64,000 nt of DNA, from contig JAKPQH010000146.1 in assembly GCA_029580855.1 (NCBI GenBank), positions 1 through 64,000 of the forward strand, given 5' to 3'. Each line of letters begins with the position of its first letter. The stretch's first letter is position 1. This document shows positions 60,446 to 64,000 of this stretch, piece after piece. Under the pieces are notes generated by a model. That model did no database searches. It saw only the letters and a list, made by a program, of their open reading frames with translations, and was not told the DNA's origin. A program made the translations under genes and the position numbers. This DNA is from a bacterium. Its GTDB lineage: Bacteria; Methylomirabilota; Methylomirabilia; Methylomirabilales; 2-02-FULL-66-22.

Positions 60446-60520
60446 GATAGAAACCCTTTCGAATCGATTCGTTTGTATCCCATTTTCCCTTGGGCAAGAA
60501 ACAGGGAATTTGATCGCGGA

Positions 60521-60549
60521 AATATGGTGTCAATGAGGTTGTGTGTCAA
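60521..60549 (-). promoter_or_regulatory. Promoter of modA
   Basis: On the minus strand TTGACA (60549-60544), 17-nt spacer, CATATT (60526-60521), 76 nt before the start. Lies in an AT-rich segment. Confidence 0.65.
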
Positions 60550-60769
60550 GTAATTTTGCCACCCTCGTAAGAAGTCACCCGGCGTTACCGAAATCATGGG
60601 AATTTTTAGTAACCGTGCCGCTACTGTTCGGTTGTTGTGCCGGACCACCGCCGCAACTACCTGGCTTGTCAGGGGTTAGTCCGGGTGATGTGCAAAATCA
60701 ATTTCCAGGCAACAGCGCGCCTCCAATCACCGGAGGAGTCGCCCGTACACGCTGGACCCCTGGTCTTCT

Positions 60770-61090
60770 TGCAGTTGATGACGCGGCTCAGCTGCAGCGG
60801 GTGCTGCGCTTCGGGCAAGCCGTTGACGCAGGCGGACGCCGTCACCAACCGCACTCTCCGCTGCTGCCGGCACGCGCCTACCCCGAGACCGATGGCAAGA
60901 TGGTTTTGCCGGTACCGGGCTCGCCGCGCAACAGGACCGGTTCCGCGGCGGTGAAATAGCGTCCCTCAGCCAAGCTCCCGTTGGTCGCGGCCGGGATCCT
61001 CGAAGCCGCGGAGAACTGGAACGGCTGCAAGGTTTCCAGCACCAGGAAATGCGCCTGCCGGATGCACCGGTCGATGAGGCGCGCCGCACG
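60770..61090 (-). pseudogene. Degenerate istB (IS21-family helper ATPase) remnant
   Basis: Two frames together read as the middle of IstB. The first gives DRCIRQAHFLVLETLQPFQF and GRYFTAAEPVLLRGEPGTGK with the Walker A at about 60925-60902, matching A-x-F-x-x-x-K-T-L-x-x-F-x-F and E-N-V-x-L-L-G-P-P-G-T-G-K-T. After a frameshift near 60870 comes MRLVTASACVNGLPEAQHPL with QLSRVI, matching V-x-F-x-T-A-A-x-L-V-x-x-L. Both ends are missing; upstream it runs into MITE-like copy B. Clearly non-functional. Confidence 0.7.
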
Positions 61091-61110
61091 CCCCTCGAGG
61101 TCGGCCCCGC

Positions 61111-61365
61111 AATTGCGGGGACACCAAACGGATTTGCTCTCGCTGGCGCCGTTGAGGCCAGGCGGGCCCTCCCGCGCCCTTCGACTGAGGGGGCGCGCCG
61201 TGGCGCGGACGACAGGCCCGGGGCCCACGGACCGCCCACGATCCGTGTCGCGACGGAGCGTCCGGGCATCGGCCTCCGGGACGGGCGTGGCATGGAGCGC
61301 CCGCCGCGGCACCACGGCACCCGGACGTTTGCAGAGAAAGAATTGCGGATGATGTCCTCGGAATT
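61111..61365. mobile_element. MITE-like element, copy B, with imperfect terminal inverted repeats
   Basis: Left end AATTGCGGGGACACCAAACG (61111-61130) and the reverse complement of the right end AATTCCGAGGACATCATCCG (61365-61346) match at 15 of 20 positions. The left end overlaps the palindrome CCCCGCAATTGCGGGG (61105-61120). The interior 61156-61365 is the same as copy A at 59077-59299. At ~255 bp with no gene, it fits a miniature inverted-repeat element. Confidence 0.65.
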
Positions 61366-61485
61366 TTGTACCCGAGAACCTTGAGGAACCGCTCGCGATC
61401 GCTGTCGGTCTCGGATATGTCCGCCCGGGCGTGGCTACGCGGGGTGATATGGCAAACCGCACCCGCGGTGACGAATTTGGTCGGC

Positions 61486-61824
61486 TCAGCGCGATTCCTC
61501 GGGCGGCGCCGGGGGCGGCGAGGTTGGACGGAATTCGTAGACCAGCTCGCCGGGTTTTACCAGCCCCAGCTCCTCGCGCGCGATCGCCTCGACCCTGGCG
61601 GGATCGGTGCGGAGGGTCCGCACCTCCTCCGCCAGGGAGGCGTTGGCTGCGGTCAGCTGCTCAATCTCGCGTTCCAGCGTGGTGCGGTCCCGGTGCATCT
61701 GGTAGAGGCGGATCAGGCTCCGGTTACCCATGACCGAGGCCACCACCAACGCCAGGAGGAAAAGGATGGCGAGCCTCAGGTGCCGCAGCAGCGACGGTCG
61801 GGTTCTTCCAGGCAACCGGGCCAT
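61486..61824 (-). CDS. ftsB: FtsB/DivIC-type septum formation initiator
   Basis: 112 residues: basic N-terminus, one membrane helix (about 17-33, LAILFLLALVVASVMG) and a coiled coil (RDRTTLEREIEQLTAANASL, AEEVRTLRTDPARVEAIARE), ending ELGLVKPGELVYEF, the FtsB/DivIC signature. It acts at the divisome with FtsL and FtsQ. The position directly downstream of eno is the common ftsB location. Pro/Ser-rich tail after the domain. 157 bp separate it from the eno stop. Confidence 0.92.
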   Translation of the reverse strand: MARLPGRTRPSLLRHLRLAILFLLALVVASVMGNRSLIRLYQMHRDRTTLEREIEQLTAANASLAEEVRTLRTDPARVEAIAREELGLVKPGELVYEFRPTSPPPAPPEESR

Positions 61825-61981
61825 GGTCGCTTACCAGGCCGCTGAAAAAGGCCCACCCGCGACGTACGGACCGCGCACGCCTCGCGCCTCGCCGGGTGCC
61901 CGCCCGGAACGATGGGCGCCGCCGCCTTGCATCTGGGCCTTTTTGAACAGCCTGACCAACAACGGGTTTCTCAACATGCCG

Positions 61982-64000
<2,019 letters not shown>

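Overview
GC-rich bacterial chromosome window with dense, mostly minus-strand operons. The gene mix suggests a member of the Rokubacteria/Methylomirabilota (NC10-like) assemblage or another deep, Gram-negative, proteobacteria-like lineage. It combines a TolC/HlyD export system (so an outer membrane), two tripartite tricarboxylate transporters and three other importers, a RemA/DUF370 protein next to gmk and rpoZ, the MEP isoprenoid genes dxr and ispG, and many GTG starts with 4-nt start/stop overlaps. This placement is an inference from gene content; no rRNA or tRNA is visible.

Region 1-11.9 kb: a left edge with iterated 21-23 bp repeats and a MazF-type toxin remnant. Then come the first copy of a ~375 bp module with a 60-residue protein, a GH10 xylanase lipoprotein, an orphan MEMO/AmmB protein, a small membrane protein and a SurA-like foldase. 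The complete rod-shape operon mreB-mreC-mreD-mrdA-rodA follows, then the second copy of the 60-residue module in the opposite orientation. Region 12-14.5 kb: an orphan PAS-GAF-GAF histidine kinase followed by what looks like a cut-off receiver domain.

Region 14.5-23.8 kb: a TetR-controlled exporter operon (tetR, DedA-TolC fusion, HlyD adaptor, two separate ABC ATPases, two ABC-2 permeases). It resembles the E. coli cecR-ybhGFSR layout but with a split ATPase and an unusual membrane-protein/outer-membrane-channel fusion. A Crp/Fnr regulator is divergent from it. Region 24-29 kb: isochorismatase-family hydrolase, a nucleotidyltransferase pair broken by one amber codon, HAD phosphatase, histidine phosphatase, SDR and a single-domain response regulator.

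Region 29-46 kb: a long minus-strand uptake region. It holds a Dpp/Opp-type peptide ABC transporter with a creatininase-family amidohydrolase, a ferric/phosphonate-type ABC importer beside a leftover TOBE domain of a lost ATPase, a Gfo/Idh/MocA dehydrogenase, and two tandem TctCBA sets behind a good sigma70-type promoter.

Region 46-58.5 kb: housekeeping operons. yicC-remA-gmk-rpoZ-mobB-mobA-phosphoesterase-yeiH is divergent from an fmdB-type zinc-ribbon gene; dxr-rseP-ispG-proS-vanZ reads towards it. Region 58.5-61.4 kb: a decay island with an RHS tail, IS630 and IS21 (istB) remnants, an orphan modA with its own promoter and terminator, and two copies of a ~220-255 bp MITE-like element. Region 61.5-64 kb: ftsB, eno and the 3' part of a phosphohexomutase gene that runs off the window.
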